The notes: generated by a model from the sequence alone, not told the origin. Positions 47,323 through 57,782 are shown, counted from the stretch's first letter. The stretch is DNA of 64,000 nt from Gordonia sp. KTR9 (GCF_000143885.2 NC_018581.1:2418001-2482000), one strand, 5' to 3'. Translations and numbers: made by a program.

Positions 47323-48626
47323 CGGGGTCGGGACCGGCCCGTCGTGTCGAGGTCACCGTCGACCGCCCCGCCAACGGTGGTGAGGCGGTGGGGCGCGCCG
47401 ACGGTCGGGTCGTGTTCGTCCGCGGGGCGATCCCGGGCGAACGGGTGGTCGCCGAGATCACCGACGACCGGCACGACTCGTATTGGCGCGCCGACGCGGT
47501 GGAGGTGCTCGACGCCTCGCCGCACCGCGTGCCGTCGCCGTGCCCGGCGGCGGCAGCCGGAGCCGGCTGCTGTGATCTCGGCCACGTGGCACCCGATCAT
47601 GCCCGGGACCTGAAACAGGCTGTGCTGCTCGATGTCCTGGACCGGGTGGGGCATCTGCCGCGCGACGTCGTCGCCGGCACCGAGCTGGCGAGCACCGGGG
47701 TGCGGCGTCTCGCGGGCGCCGACACCGGCTGGCGAATCCGTACCCGCCTGGCCGTGGACGCCCAGGGGCGGCCGGGGCAGTCGGCGTTCCGCGGGCGGCA
47801 GGTCGTGACCGAGGTCTGCGTGCAACCCGCGCCCGGGATGCTCGACGGTCTGGCCGAGAGCCGATTCACCCCGCACGCCGAACTCGCCGTGGTGCTCGAC
47901 GCCGACGGTGCGCGGCACGTCACCGAGCTCGCACCGGTCGAGAGGCCGCGTCGGAGCCCCGCAGGCAGCCGGCGTCGGGCTCAACAGAACCGCGTCCGAC
48001 GGTCGCGGACCCGGGCCCAGGTGATCGTCGAGGGTGGCGCGAGCGCGGTCCAACGCGTCGGCGGGAGGTCGTGGGCCATCCCGGTCGCGGGATTCTGGCA
48101 GGCGCACCGCGACGCACCGCGGGCCTACGCCGAGACCGTCGTCGACCTCGTCGACGCGCACCTCGGGGCGCGGCCGCGGGTGGCGTGGGATCTCTACGGC
48201 GGCGCCGGGGTGTTCGCGGCCGCGCTGCTCGACGGCGCCGCGGGTGGTCTGGAGGCCGTCCACATCGTCGACTCCGATCCGGCCGCCCTCGACGCCGCCG
48301 ACCGCGCCTTCGCCGACGACGGCGACCGCGTGCGCACCCACCGTGGGGAGGTCGCGGCCCGGATCGCGGACCTGGACGACCGGCCGGACGTGGTCGTGCT
48401 CGACCCGCCCCGGACGGGGGCGGGCGAGCGGGTGATCGCCGCGGTCGCCGACGCACGGCCGGGCATCGTGATCCACGTGGGCTGCGACGCCGCGCGGTTC
48501 GCACGTGATCTCGGACTCTTCGCCGAGCGCGGATTCCGCGTCGCGGAGATCCGCGGTTTCGACGCGTTCCCGCTGACACACCACGTGGAGGCCGTGGCCT
48601 GCCTGCTCCCGCCCGCTCACGGGTGA
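47319..48626 (+). CDS. TRAM-domain class I SAM-dependent RNA methyltransferase (TrmA/RumA family, Rv2689c-like)
   Basis: A 435-residue uridine-C5 RNA methyltransferase. The N-terminal TRAM domain spans about 8-65 (VEVTVDRPANGGEAVGRADGR), then a cysteine cluster (PSPCPAAAAGAGCCDLGH) that could bind an iron-sulfur cluster. The SAM loop is DLYGGAGVFAAALL, DPPRTGAGE is the substrate motif, and the catalytic Cys is in IHVGCDAARFARDL. A basic Arg-rich stretch (PRRSPAGSRRRAQQNRVRR) lies mid-protein. Co-translated with the upstream permease by GTGA. The target nucleotide is not determined. Confidence 0.9.
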   Translation: MTGSGPARRVEVTVDRPANGGEAVGRADGRVVFVRGAIPGERVVAEITDDRHDSYWRADAVEVLDASPHRVPSPCPAAAAGAGCCDLGHVAPDHARDLKQAVLLDVLDRVGHLPRDVVAGTELASTGVRRLAGADTGWRIRTRLAVDAQGRPGQSAFRGRQVVTEVCVQPAPGMLDGLAESRFTPHAELAVVLDADGARHVTELAPVERPRRSPAGSRRRAQQNRVRRSRTRAQVIVEGGASAVQRVGGRSWAIPVAGFWQAHRDAPRAYAETVVDLVDAHLGARPRVAWDLYGGAGVFAAALLDGAAGGLEAVHIVDSDPAALDAADRAFADDGDRVRTHRGEVAARIADLDDRPDVVVLDPPRTGAGERVIAAVADARPGIVIHVGCDAARFARDLGLFAERGFRVAEIRGFDAFPLTHHVEAVACLLPPAHG

Positions 48627-48702
48627 GAGAACGCAGGACGGGGGGTAGCGGGACACCCGCGCCGCGGCCATCCGCCGATCCGGTTCGCGACGAATGCTTC
48701 CG

Positions 48703-48708
48703 TAGACT
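48703..48708 (+). promoter_or_regulatory. Candidate dxs -10 element
   Basis: TAGACT fits TANNNT. Transcription would begin near 48716, giving about 60 nt of leader with a GGAGGAA ribosome site. The -35 is weak. Confidence 0.45.
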
Positions 48709-48776
48709 GACCTGACATGTGCCGGACGTTCTCGGCGCGACAGCCGACCCGGCGTCACGGGGTTATGGAGGAAACG

Positions 48777-50735
48777 ATGGGTGTGCTCGACCGGATCAGC
48801 TCGCCGGCCGATCTTCGGCCGCTGTCGGACGAGGAGATGGAGACCCTCGCGTCGGAGATCCGGACGTTCCTGATCGAGAAGGTCGCGGCCACCGGCGGAC
48901 ACCTCGGTCCCAATCTCGGCGTCGTCGAGCTGACGCTCGGCATCCACCGCGTCTTCGACTCGCCGTCGGACGCGATCCTGTTCGACACCGGCCACCAGTG
49001 CTACGTCCACAAGATCGTCACCGGACGCAAGGACGGCTTCGATCAGCTGCGCCAGCGCGGTGGGCTCACCGGCTACCAGGAGCGCGCGGAGTCCGAACAC
49101 GACTGGGTGGAGTCGTCGCACGCCTCGGCGGCACTGTCGTACGCGGACGGGCTGGCGAAGTCGTTCGAGCTGACCGGTCAGCCGCATCGCGCGGTGGTCG
49201 CGGTCGTCGGCGACGGCGCCCTGACGGGCGGGATGTGCTGGGAGGCGATCAACAACATCGCCGCCTGTAACCGCCCGGTGGTCATCGTCGTCAACGACAA
49301 CGGCCGCTCGTACGCACCGACGATCGGCGGTCTCGCCAGCCACCTGTCGGGACTGCGGCTGCAGCCCGGGTACGAGAAGTTCCTCGACGAGGGCCGCCGC
49401 GTCGTCAAGCAGGTACCCGTCGTCGGCGAACCCGCCTACGCGGTCCTGCACGGGATGAAGAGCGGACTCAAGGACCTGCTGGCCCCGCAGGCGATGTTCA
49501 CCGATCTCGGACTGAAGTACGTCGGACCCGTCGACGGCCACGACATCGACGCCGTCGAGTCGGCCCTGCGTCAGGCACGGGACTTCGGCGGCCCGGTCAT
49601 CGTGCACACCGTGACCCGCAAGGGCATGGGCTACGCGCACGCCGAGAACCACGTCGCCGACCAGATGCACGCCACCGGCATCATCGACCCGGTCACCGGC
49701 CGGCCCACGAGCGTGTCACCCCCGGACTGGACCGCGGTGTTCTCCGCCGCCCTGCTCGACGCCGGAGCCAACCGTCCCGACGTCGTCGCGATCACCGCGG
49801 CCATGCCCGGCCCGACGGGACTCACCCCGTTCGGTGAGCGCTACCCGGATCGCATGTTCGACGTCGGCATCGCCGAACAGCATGCGATGACCTCGGCGGC
49901 GGGTCTCGCCCTCGGCGGCCTGCATCCGGTCGTCGCGATCTACTCGACGTTCCTCAACCGTGCGTTCGACCAGCTGCTGATGGACGTCTCGCTGCTGAAG
50001 CAGCCGGTGACGCTCGTCCTCGACCGATCGGGTATCACCGGCCCCGACGGCCCCAGCCACCACGGCATGTGGGATCTGTCGCTCATGGCGATGGTCCCCG
50101 GTCTCCGTGTGGCGGCTCCGCGGGACGCGGTCCGGCTCCGCGAGGAGTTCGACGAGGCACTCGGCGTCGCGGACGGTCCGACGGCGCTGCGGTTCTCCAA
50201 AGGTGCTGTCCCCGAAGACATCCGGGCCGTCGAACGGCTCGACGACGGCGTCGACGTGTTGCACCGGACCGACCGTGACCTCGGTCCGGCGGACGGCGAT
50301 GTGCTGATCGTCGCGATCGGCGCCTTCTGCGGACTGGCCGTGGACACCGCCGAACGCCTCGCGAGGCAGGGCATCGACGCCACGGTCATCGACCCACGCT
50401 GGGTCCTGCCTGTCCCGACGTCCGTGGTCGAGGTCGCGCGCCGTCATCGGCTGGTCGTCACACTCGAGGACGGGTGCACCAGCGGTGGGGTCGGGTCCGC
50501 AGTCGCGACAGCCCTGTCGGCGGCCGAAGTACTGGTACCCGTGCAGATCAAGGGCATCCCGCAGGAGTTCGTCCCGCACGCCTCCCGCGGCGAGATCCTC
50601 GCCGATCTCGGGTTGACCGCTCAGGACCTCGCCCGGTCGATCACCGCGACCGTCTCGGGCATGCAGGCCGGCCCTGGCCTGGACCGCGCGATCGAGAACA
50701 CGCCCGACCCGGCGGAGAGCCGCGCCGAGGACTGA
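48777..50735 (+). CDS. dxs: 1-deoxy-D-xylulose-5-phosphate synthase
   Basis: Dxs (652 aa) joins pyruvate and glyceraldehyde 3-phosphate, the first step of the MEP isoprenoid pathway. The thiamine diphosphate site is [19 protein letters not shown], the catalytic His is in [24 protein letters not shown] follows, and the transketolase-like Pyr and C-terminal domains are complete ([28 protein letters not shown]). The ATG at 48777 has GGAGGAA at 5 nt; the frame opens earlier but is unconserved. Confidence 0.97.
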   Translation: MGVLDRISSPADLRPLSDEEMETLASEIRTFLIEKVAATGGHLGPNLGVVELTLGIHRVFDSPSDAILFDTGHQCYVHKIVTGRKDGFDQLRQRGGLTGYQERAESEHDWVESSHASAALSYADGLAKSFELTGQPHRAVVAVVGDGALTGGMCWEAINNIAACNRPVVIVVNDNGRSYAPTIGGLASHLSGLRLQPGYEKFLDEGRRVVKQVPVVGEPAYAVLHGMKSGLKDLLAPQAMFTDLGLKYVGPVDGHDIDAVESALRQARDFGGPVIVHTVTRKGMGYAHAENHVADQMHATGIIDPVTGRPTSVSPPDWTAVFSAALLDAGANRPDVVAITAAMPGPTGLTPFGERYPDRMFDVGIAEQHAMTSAAGLALGGLHPVVAIYSTFLNRAFDQLLMDVSLLKQPVTLVLDRSGITGPDGPSHHGMWDLSLMAMVPGLRVAAPRDAVRLREEFDEALGVADGPTALRFSKGAVPEDIRAVERLDDGVDVLHRTDRDLGPADGDVLIVAIGAFCGLAVDTAERLARQGIDATVIDPRWVLPVPTSVVEVARRHRLVVTLEDGCTSGGVGSAVATALSAAEVLVPVQIKGIPQEFVPHASRGEILADLGLTAQDLARSITATVSGMQAGPGLDRAIENTPDPAESRAED

Positions 50736-50801
50736 GCTCCCGGCGGTTGAATGCCGGAGAGGTCCGGTTTGGCCGGTGCCGAAGCTGGGCATTTTCTTTC
50801 C

Positions 50802-51944
50802 GTGAGCGACGAATCCGGTTCCGCGGGGATGCATCGCACCGACCCGCCGGTGCCGACCCTCGGGGTCGAGGAGGAGTTCGTCCTGGTCGACCGCGAGACC
50901 GGACGGCCGGTCGGACGTAACCGCGAGGTGGCTGCGGCGGCGTCGGCGCGCGGCCTCGACCTCGAGCTGGAACTCACCTCCTCCCAGGTGGAGATCGCCA
51001 CGCCCGCGGCGGCATCGAGCCAGAAGATCGGCGATCATCTCCACCGGCTACGCGGCATCCTGACGGCGGCCGCCGACGATGTGGGCGTCGACGTCGTGGC
51101 CTGCGGGGTGCCGCCACGAGTGCCCGACTCGTTTCCGGTGACCGACACCGGCCGCTACCGCGCGATCGCCGAACGCTACGGCATGCTCGCCCACGAGCAG
51201 GGAATCAGCGGTTGCCACGTCCACGTGGAGGTTCCCGACACCGACACCGCCGTCGGGGTGTGCAACTGGCTGCGCCCGTGGTTGCCGGTGTTGCTGGCCC
51301 TGGCGGCCAATTCGGCGGTCTATCGAGACGCGGACTCCGGCCACGCGAGCTGGCGATCGGTGCTGTGGTCGCGGTGGCCGGCGGCGGGACCGCCACCACA
51401 CCTGCGGTCGGCCGAGCACTTCGCCGAGACCGTCGAACTGCTCGTCGCGACCGGCGCGATCCTGGACCCGCACATGCTGTACTGGGACGCCCGGCCATCG
51501 GATCATCTGCCGACCGTCGAGGTGCGGGTCGGCGATGTGCAGATGCGGGTCGAGGAGACCCAGGTCTTCGCCACCCTCGTCCGAGCCGCGGTGATGACTG
51601 CCCTCGACGACCTCCGGCAGGGGGGACGGCGGTCACGGGCCGGCGCCGTCCTCGATCCGGCACTGCTGTCAGCTGCCTACTGGATCGCCGCCCACGACGG
51701 CGTCGACGGAAACGCGCTGGACCCGGCGACGGGGGCGCTGGCATCCGTGTGGACCCGCGTCGACCAGTTGCTCACGACTGTCGCGCCGGCGCTGGACCGG
51801 CTCGGTGACCGAGAGCGCGTCCTGCAGGCCCTGGGGCGGGTCCGGCGGGACGGCAACGGGGCCACTCGACAGCGGCGCATCTTCGAGGAGTCGGGGTCTG
51901 CGCTGGCCGTCGTTCGGGCGGCCACGTTGCGCCGGCCCGATTGA
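50802..51944 (+). CDS. Carboxylate-amine ligase, YbdK/GCS2 family
   Basis: A 380-residue glutamate-cysteine-ligase type 2 family member (E. coli YbdK is 372). Conserved elements: TLGVEEEFVLVDRETG with the metal-binding Glu triplet, ELELTSSQVEIATPA, GCHVHVEVPD and LPTVEVRVGDVQM. Members have weak gamma-glutamylcysteine synthetase activity; this genus makes mycothiol, so the physiological product is unclear. GTG 50802 is preferred over ATG 50829 as it leaves a short acidic tail; no Shine-Dalgarno is seen, so it may be leaderless. It follows dxs by 66 bp. Confidence 0.82.
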   Translation: MSDESGSAGMHRTDPPVPTLGVEEEFVLVDRETGRPVGRNREVAAAASARGLDLELELTSSQVEIATPAAASSQKIGDHLHRLRGILTAAADDVGVDVVACGVPPRVPDSFPVTDTGRYRAIAERYGMLAHEQGISGCHVHVEVPDTDTAVGVCNWLRPWLPVLLALAANSAVYRDADSGHASWRSVLWSRWPAAGPPPHLRSAEHFAETVELLVATGAILDPHMLYWDARPSDHLPTVEVRVGDVQMRVEETQVFATLVRAAVMTALDDLRQGGRRSRAGAVLDPALLSAAYWIAAHDGVDGNALDPATGALASVWTRVDQLLTTVAPALDRLGDRERVLQALGRVRRDGNGATRQRRIFEESGSALAVVRAATLRRPD

Positions 51945-51952
51945 CGGTGGGT

Positions 51953-52381
51953 TCAGCGCAGCGTCGCCAGGTTCGAAATCGACTTGTGCACATCGGATTC
52001 CAGGACCTTGGCGACGAGCCGTCCGACCGCTCCGTTGAGCAGCCCGCCGGACAGCTCGGCGGACAGGTCGAAGTGGGAGCCGTCGACGATCTCGTCGACC
52101 TTCATCGCCAGATCGATGTTCACCCCGCCGCGGCCGGTGCCCGACAGCGCGATGAGCCGTGGCTCGTCGTAGTCGGTGACGGTCCAGTGGATGACGTTGC
52201 GGAAACCCTTGACCTTGATGAGCGACGAGATCGTGGTTCCTTCGGTGATCGTCTCGGGAACCGGCGACCGCCAGCCGCCGAAGATCGTCATCCATTCGTC
52301 GAAGCGCGAGAGGTTGCTCGCGAGCGCCCATGCCGCGCTCGGGTCGAGGTCGGAGTCGATGCCGACGGAGACTGTGGCCAC
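51953..52381 (-). CDS. SRPBCC (START-like) family protein
   Basis: A 142-residue single-domain protein with a hydrophobic-ligand START/Bet v 1-like fold: AWALASNLSRFDEWMTIFGGW at the N-terminus, then beta strands with VIHWTVTDYDEPRLIALSGTG and a long C-terminal helix. Mycobacterial relatives are cytoplasmic polyketide cyclase/dehydrase-like proteins. The GTG at 52381 is chosen for the GGGAGC site upstream; the frame is open to 52462. It faces the ligase gene with an 8-bp gap. The ligand is unknown. Confidence 0.8.
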   Translation of the reverse strand: MATVSVGIDSDLDPSAAWALASNLSRFDEWMTIFGGWRSPVPETITEGTTISSLIKVKGFRNVIHWTVTDYDEPRLIALSGTGRGGVNIDLAMKVDEIVDGSHFDLSAELSGGLLNGAVGRLVAKVLESDVHKSISNLATLR

Positions 52382-52535
52382 AGAGCTGCTCCCATCCGGA
52401 GAAGGTGGTCCGCTCGGGAAGATGACTTCCCCCGGGCGGTTCGGATACTCGGGTGATGGCATTCGGGTCGGGATCGAATGTACGCGACGACCGCGATGCG
52501 GGCTGGGCGCAGCGATCCGCGTCGGCGGGGTGCGG

Positions 52536-53813
52536 CTACTCGCCGGCCGCGGTCGTCCCTGGTCGGGCCGCCTCGAGGAGGGCCTGGGTCAACGCCTCGG
52601 CACAGAGGGTTCGCTGCCACGCGCGGGCGCCCGCCGCGGCCAGGTGCGCGTCGAGCGCCTCGGTCGTGATCGGCTCGGGCAGGCCGTCCCAGCACAGTTG
52701 CCGGACCACATCGGGTGCGAGCAGGTTCTCCACCGGCAGGGTGTGGGCGTCGGCGATCTCCTTCAGCGCCGGCCGGACCGCCTGCAGTCGTGCCGCGGCC
52801 TCCGGATTCCGCTGATCCCAGCGGCTGACCGGAGGCAGGCCCGGTCCGGTCGTCTTGCGCGACGGGAGCTTGCTGTCGGGGATCTCGCGGGCCCGTTGCA
52901 ATGCCGACAGCCAGATGCCGGCCTGGCGCCGCTGGCGCGGGCCGCCGAAGACCGGCAGCTTCGTGAGGTCGGCGATGGACTCGGGGTTGACGGTCGCCGC
53001 GTTGACGATCGCGGTGTCGGGCAGGACGCGTCCGGGCGCCACATCCCGGCGCTGCGCCAGTTCCTCGCGCGCGGTCCACAGTTCGCGTACCGCTGCCAGC
53101 GCCCGCGTGGACTTGACGGTGTGGATGTTCGAGGTCTTGCGCCACCGGTCGGTACGCGGCGGTGCCGGCGGGCGGGTCAGGATGTAGGCGAATTCCTCAC
53201 GCGCCCATCCGTCTTTGCCCTCGGCGGCGAGTGCGGCGTCCATCGCGTCACGCAGTTCGACGAGGACCTCGACGTCGAGTGCGGCGTAGTTCAACCACTC
53301 GTCGGGCAGGGGACGACGAGACCAGTCGGCGGCACCATGACCCTTGAGCAGGCCCAGCCCGAGGAATTCCGCCACCATCGCCGCCAGATTGACCTTCGCC
53401 AGGCCCAGGAGACGCCCGGCCAGCTCGGTGTCGTACAGCTCGACGCACTCGAAGCCGAGTTCGCGGAGGCAGGGGAGGTCCTGATCGGCGGCGTGCAGCA
53501 CCCATTCCGGGCCCCGCAACGCGCCGATCACCGGTGCCAGTGCGGCGGGATCGCCGATCGGGTCCAGCAGGAAGCTGCCCGACCCGCGTCGTTTGATCTG
53601 GATCAGATAGGCCCGTTGGGAGTAGCGGTAGCCCGACGCGCGTTCGGTGTCGACGGCGATCGGGCCGCTACCCGCCGCGAGAGCCGCTGCCGCGTCGGCG
53701 AATTCGGTGGCGGTCGCCAGCACCGGTGGCACACCGCCGGCCGGCCGGAGCAGCGGGGTGATCTCCGGAGCCGGTTCGTCGGTGGCCGGTTCGTCGGGGG
53801 CGGGATCGTTCAC
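52536..53813 (-). CDS. Ribonuclease D family 3'-5' exonuclease with HRDC domain (Rv2681-like)
   Basis: A 425-residue RNase D-type protein. The DEDD exonuclease motifs are IAVDTERASGYRYSQ (Exo I, D and E), HAADQDLPCLRELG (Exo II) and YAALDVEVLVELRD (Exo III). An HRDC domain follows (about 225-300, ELWTAREELAQRRDV) plus a C-terminal helical repeat. It probably trims structured RNA. The GTG at 53813 overlaps the DUF3000 stop as GTGA, so the two are co-translated. The N-terminus is an acidic, Pro-rich tail. Confidence 0.9.
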   Translation of the reverse strand: MNDPAPDEPATDEPAPEITPLLRPAGGVPPVLATATEFADAAAALAAGSGPIAVDTERASGYRYSQRAYLIQIKRRGSGSFLLDPIGDPAALAPVIGALRGPEWVLHAADQDLPCLRELGFECVELYDTELAGRLLGLAKVNLAAMVAEFLGLGLLKGHGAADWSRRPLPDEWLNYAALDVEVLVELRDAMDAALAAEGKDGWAREEFAYILTRPPAPPRTDRWRKTSNIHTVKSTRALAAVRELWTAREELAQRRDVAPGRVLPDTAIVNAATVNPESIADLTKLPVFGGPRQRRQAGIWLSALQRAREIPDSKLPSRKTTGPGLPPVSRWDQRNPEAAARLQAVRPALKEIADAHTLPVENLLAPDVVRQLCWDGLPEPITTEALDAHLAAAGARAWQRTLCAEALTQALLEAARPGTTAAGE

Positions 53814-54436
53814 GTCGCGCCGAGTTCGGTCACCCCGACCGGTGGGAGACCGGCGGCGGAGGCGAGGACATCGCAGAACGCCTCGAGATGGCTGCCGAGT
53901 CCGTCCGCGGTCAGCGCGGTCCAGGAGGCCCGCACCTCCAGTTGATGCGCGCGCGGAGGTCCGGCGATGTCGCCGTAGCGGACCGACGTGGTGGAGGTGA
54001 CGGTGCCGCCGAGTGCGGTCACGTCGACGCGATGGGCGGAACCCTCGGGGGTGGCGGTGGCGCCCACCGGCACGCCGAGCGCATCGCTGATCCAGCTCCA
54101 CGCCACCTCGGGCAGCAAGGGGTCCATGGCCAGCGCGGCCTCGACCTCGGCCTGCAGGAACGCGACGAGACGCATGGTGCCGTTCCAGGCGTCCTGGCCG
54201 GCGGGATCGAAGAGCAGGATGAGCCGCCCGAACGCGCTGCCCTGTGAATCCGTCGGCACGACGTCGAGGTCCTCGGGCGGGCGCACCTCGGCGCCGACGG
54301 CGTAGCTGTAAGGCGCCAGGCGCTGCGGCGGGCGGATGGGTCCGACCTCGATCTCGCGGCGGACCCGGGCAGCATGCAGCGACTCCACCGCCGCGCGGAA
54401 ATCAGCAGGCTCGTCCGGAGCTCCCGAAGAGGTCAC
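53810..54436 (-). CDS. DUF3000 protein (Rv2680-like)
   Basis: A 208-residue cytoplasmic protein of family DUF3000 (Rv2680 is 210). Conserved segments: FRAAVESLHAARVRREIEV, RLAPYSYAVGAEV, LPEVAWSWISDAL and the C-terminal RASWTALTADGLGSHLEAFCDVL. The GTG at 54436 lies 6 nt after TACGGT (54448-54443, minus strand), so it is probably leaderless. It is divergent from hemE and co-translated with the RNase D gene. Function unknown. Confidence 0.88.
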   Translation of the reverse strand: MTSSGAPDEPADFRAAVESLHAARVRREIEVGPIRPPQRLAPYSYAVGAEVRPPEDLDVVPTDSQGSAFGRLILLFDPAGQDAWNGTMRLVAFLQAEVEAALAMDPLLPEVAWSWISDALGVPVGATATPEGSAHRVDVTALGGTVTSTTSVRYGDIAGPPRAHQLEVRASWTALTADGLGSHLEAFCDVLASAAGLPPVGVTELGAT

Positions 54437-54442
54437 CGTTCG

Positions 54443-54448
54443 ACCGTA
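54443..54448 (-). promoter_or_regulatory. Leaderless -10 of the DUF3000 gene
   Basis: TACGGT on the minus strand ends 6 nt before the GTG at 54436. Confidence 0.5.
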
Positions 54449-54525
54449 GGGCGGGGGTGGCCGGGCGCGGCGGAGGCGCGCCGACACCACACGTGCGGGA
54501 TCGGGGGGGCATGGCAGAGTAAGCG

Positions 54526-55593
54526 GTGATGTCGAACGCAACTGGTACCCGGGTCCATAGGTCGCACCTGCCGCTCGTCGCCGCGGCCACCGGCGCGACC
54601 CCCTCACGCCGTCCGGTGTGGTTCATGCGGCAAGCGGGTCGTTCGCTGCCCGAATACCGGGCCATCCGCGCCGATCACGGCATGCTGGAGTCCTGCTTCG
54701 ACGCGGAACTGGTCTGCGAGATCACCATGCAGCCGGTCCGCAGACACGACGTCGACGCGGCGATCCTCTTCTCCGACATCGTGGTGCCGCTCAAGGCCGC
54801 CGGCATCGACCTCGACATCGTCGCCGGGACGGGCCCGGTGATCGCCGAGCCGGTGCGCTCGCCCGACGCGGTGTCGCGCATCCCGCGCCTGGAGCCCGCT
54901 GCGGTCGGTTCGATCGCCCGTGCGATCGAACTCCTGCTGGGCGAACTGGGAGACGCCACGGCACTGATCGGCTTCGCGGGTGCCCCGTTCACCCTCGCCT
55001 CCTACCTCATCGAGGGCGGGCCGAGCCGCAACTACGAACGAACCAAGGCGATGATGCACGGGGATCCGGAGACGTGGGCCGAGCTGATGGCACGTCTCGC
55101 CGACATCACCATCGCGTTCCTACGCGTGCAGCTCGACGCCGGCGTCGACGCCGTCCAGCTGTTCGATTCGTGGGCGGGCATGCTGTCGGCCGCCGACTAC
55201 CAGCGTTTCGTCGCGCCACACAGCGCCCGCGTGCTGGCCGAGGTCGCCGAATACGGCGTGCCGCGCATCCACTTCGGGGTGGGCACCGGTGAACTCCTCG
55301 CCCCGATGGCACATGTCGGCGCCGACGTCATCGGCGTCGACTGGCGGGTGCCGCTCGAGGAGGCCGTGCGCCGGGTCGGTCCGGGCAAGGCCGTGCAGGG
55401 CAACCTCGACCCGACCCTGCTGTTCGCCGGCACCGATGTGGTGGACGCCGAGGTACGGCGGGTCGTCGCCGACGGCGACCGGGCCATCGCGGCCGGGGCG
55501 GTCGGGCACATCTTCAACCTCGGCCACGGCGTGCTTCCCGGCACCGACCCGGATGTGCTGACGCGGGTCGTCGAAGTGATCCACAGCCTCTGA
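54526..55593 (+). CDS. hemE: Uroporphyrinogen decarboxylase
   Basis: HemE (355 aa) converts uroporphyrinogen III to coproporphyrinogen III. The active-site loop [18 protein letters not shown] with its invariant Arg residues and the Asp in [18 protein letters not shown] are present; [17 protein letters not shown] and [14 protein letters not shown] close the barrel. GTG 54526 is used; the adjacent ATG at 54529 is equally possible. The stop TGA shares an A with the next gene's ATG (TGATG), so hemE and cgoX are translationally linked. Confidence 0.96.
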   Translation: MMSNATGTRVHRSHLPLVAAATGATPSRRPVWFMRQAGRSLPEYRAIRADHGMLESCFDAELVCEITMQPVRRHDVDAAILFSDIVVPLKAAGIDLDIVAGTGPVIAEPVRSPDAVSRIPRLEPAAVGSIARAIELLLGELGDATALIGFAGAPFTLASYLIEGGPSRNYERTKAMMHGDPETWAELMARLADITIAFLRVQLDAGVDAVQLFDSWAGMLSAADYQRFVAPHSARVLAEVAEYGVPRIHFGVGTGELLAPMAHVGADVIGVDWRVPLEEAVRRVGPGKAVQGNLDPTLLFAGTDVVDAEVRRVVADGDRAIAAGAVGHIFNLGHGVLPGTDPDVLTRVVEVIHSL

Positions 55594-57014
55594 TGTCCCC
55601 GCGGGTCCGGATCGCGATCGTCGGCGGCGGGATCTCCGGCCTGACCGCCGCCTACCGCCTCCGTCGTGCCCTCGGGTCGGACGCGCACATCGACCTCTTC
55701 GAGGCCACCGCACGGCTGGGTGGTGTGCTGCACACGGCGACCGTCGGCGACCGGCCCGTCGACGTCGGCGCCGAGGCGTTCATCGTCCGGCGCCCCGAGG
55801 CGCTCGAACTCGTCACCGAACTCGGCCTGGCCGACCGGGTCGTCTCACCGACTCCGCGACGTCCCGCGGTGTGGTCGGGGGAGCGGTTGCACCCGCTGCC
55901 CAGTCCGGCGCTGATGGGCATCCCGGCCGGGCCGGCGGTGGTCGACGGTCTCGCCGACCCCGCCGACATCGAGCGTATGACCGGCGAACCCGAACGCCCG
56001 ATGAGCTGGGGGACCGGCGCCGACGCGTCCGTCGGGCAACTCGTCGCCGAACGGTTCGGACCCTCCGTGGTCGCCCGCAGCGTCGACCCGATGCTCGGCG
56101 GTGTGTACTCCAGCCTCGCCGGCGACATCGGGGTCCGTGAGGCGCTCCCGGCACTCGCCGCGCGCCTGGACGCGGGCGCGCCGTCGCTCACGGCGGCCGT
56201 CGGGGCCCTCATCGCCGCCGGTGCGGGCGCGTCGGGACCCGTCTTCGGTGCACTCGTGGGCGGCTACGCGATCCTCCTCGACGCCCTGCGGACCGCGGCC
56301 GGGGTCGACCCCGACACCAGCAGTCCGGTCACCGAACTCGTTCCGTCGGGGGATGGCTGGGAGCTCGACGTGGACGGGGCCGCAGACCGGCGACCGTACG
56401 ACGGCGTGATCCTGGCGGTGCCGGCCTGGCGGGCCGGCGACCTCCTGCACCGATCCGTGCCGGACCTGTCCGTTCCGTTGCGGACCGTCCGGCGCGCCTC
56501 GTCGGTCGTGGTGTCGATCGCGTTCGCGCCGGGCACAGCGCTGCCCGAGCACTCGGGTGTGCTGGTGGGCACCGGAGAAGGGTTGCGCGCCAAGGCGTTC
56601 ACGTTCAGCTCACAGAAGTGGGCCCATCTGTCGGGGCCGGACACCTCTGGCGCGGACCGGCCGGTGTCGGTCCGGGCGTCGTTCGGGCGGTTCGGTGCGC
56701 CGGTACCGGATGAGGCCACCGAACCCGGGGTCGACGACCGGTTGCGGCGTGCGGCGCTGGAGGATCTCGACGAGGTGTGCCGTGCCGCCGGCGTCGCACC
56801 GGTGTCGTCGCGGGTCGTCGACGTGTACGTGCAGCGCTGGGACGACGGGCTGCCGGTCTATGCGCCGGGCCACCTCGCGGCGATGGCGCGGGTGCTGGCC
56901 GCGCGCCCACCGCGCCTCGCACTGGCCGGGTCGTCGTACGCAGGGGTCGGGGTACCGGCGTGTATCGGCCGGGCCGGCCGCGCGGCGGCCGAGCTGCTCG
57001 ACGATCTGACGTGA
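55593..57014 (+). CDS. hemY: Coproporphyrinogen III oxidase CgoX (HemY-type)
   Basis: A 473-residue FAD enzyme. The dinucleotide fold starts IAIVGGGISGLTAAYRLRR, followed by the HemY/HemG-type GAEAFIVRRPEALELV substrate region and the C-terminal FAD motif LALAGSSYAGVGVPACIGRAG. In actinobacteria this homologue oxidises coproporphyrinogen III to coproporphyrin III in the coproporphyrin-dependent pathway, rather than protoporphyrinogen. Start ATG 55593 overlaps the hemE stop by one base. The downstream ChdC gene supports this pathway. Confidence 0.93.
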   Translation: MSPRVRIAIVGGGISGLTAAYRLRRALGSDAHIDLFEATARLGGVLHTATVGDRPVDVGAEAFIVRRPEALELVTELGLADRVVSPTPRRPAVWSGERLHPLPSPALMGIPAGPAVVDGLADPADIERMTGEPERPMSWGTGADASVGQLVAERFGPSVVARSVDPMLGGVYSSLAGDIGVREALPALAARLDAGAPSLTAAVGALIAAGAGASGPVFGALVGGYAILLDALRTAAGVDPDTSSPVTELVPSGDGWELDVDGAADRRPYDGVILAVPAWRAGDLLHRSVPDLSVPLRTVRRASSVVVSIAFAPGTALPEHSGVLVGTGEGLRAKAFTFSSQKWAHLSGPDTSGADRPVSVRASFGRFGAPVPDEATEPGVDDRLRRAALEDLDEVCRAAGVAPVSSRVVDVYVQRWDDGLPVYAPGHLAAMARVLAARPPRLALAGSSYAGVGVPACIGRAGRAAAELLDDLT

Positions 57015-57062
57015 CCTGTCACCGCTGACCTGCCTGGTAGTTGTGTGGGCGGCGGTGGCACG

Positions 57063-57767
57063 ATGGCATCCATGAGCCGCTTGGACTACGCAGAACTCAA
57101 CTCGACGATCCGCTACCTGATGTTCTCGGTGTTCGCGGTCCGCCCCGGTGAACTGGGTACCGACCGCGATCAGGCCAAATCCGACGCCACGGACTTCTTC
57201 AAGTCACTCGAGGACAGCGGCGTCGTGGTGCGCGGGGTGTACGACGTGTCGGGGCTGCGCGCCGACGCCGATTTCATGATCTGGTGGCACGCCGCCGACG
57301 TCGAGCCGATCCAGGCCGCCTATGCGAAGTTCCGCCGCGAGACCGTTCTGGGGCGCGCGTGCAACCCCGTGTGGAGCAATGTCGCCCTGCACCGCCCCGC
57401 CGAGTTCAACAAGAGCCACATCCCGGCGTTCCTCGCGGGCGAGGACCCCGGCAACTACATCTGCGTCTACCCGTTCGTGCGGTCCTACGAGTGGTACCTG
57501 CTGCCCGACGAGGAGCGCCGCAAGATGCTCGCCGACCACGGCAAGGCGGCCCGCGCGTACAAGGACGTCCGAGCCAACACGGTGTCGTCGTTCGCGCTCG
57601 GCGACTACGAGTGGCTGCTGGCCTTCGAGGCCCCCGAGCTGCATCGCATCGTCGACCTCATGCGTGACCTGCGTGCCACCGAGGCCCGGATGCACGTACG
57701 CGAGGAGACGCCGTTCTTCACCGGTCCCCGGGTAGAGGTGCCCGCGCTCATCGACGCGCTGCCCTGA
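57063..57767 (+). CDS. chdC: Coproheme decarboxylase ChdC (HemQ)
   Basis: ChdC (234 aa) removes two propionate groups from coproheme to give heme b. The chlorite-dismutase fold is evident: [21 protein letters not shown], the catalytic Tyr Y136 in [13 protein letters not shown] and the heme-ligand His H159 in [10 protein letters not shown]. The ATG at 57063 is used; ATG 57072 gives exactly the 231 residues of the M. tuberculosis enzyme and may be right. It completes the hemE-cgoX-chdC cluster, 48 bp after cgoX. Confidence 0.94.
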   Translation: MASMSRLDYAELNSTIRYLMFSVFAVRPGELGTDRDQAKSDATDFFKSLEDSGVVVRGVYDVSGLRADADFMIWWHAADVEPIQAAYAKFRRETVLGRACNPVWSNVALHRPAEFNKSHIPAFLAGEDPGNYICVYPFVRSYEWYLLPDEERRKMLADHGKAARAYKDVRANTVSSFALGDYEWLLAFEAPELHRIVDLMRDLRATEARMHVREETPFFTGPRVEVPALIDALP

Positions 57768-57782
57768 TCCGGGGCACGGTCG

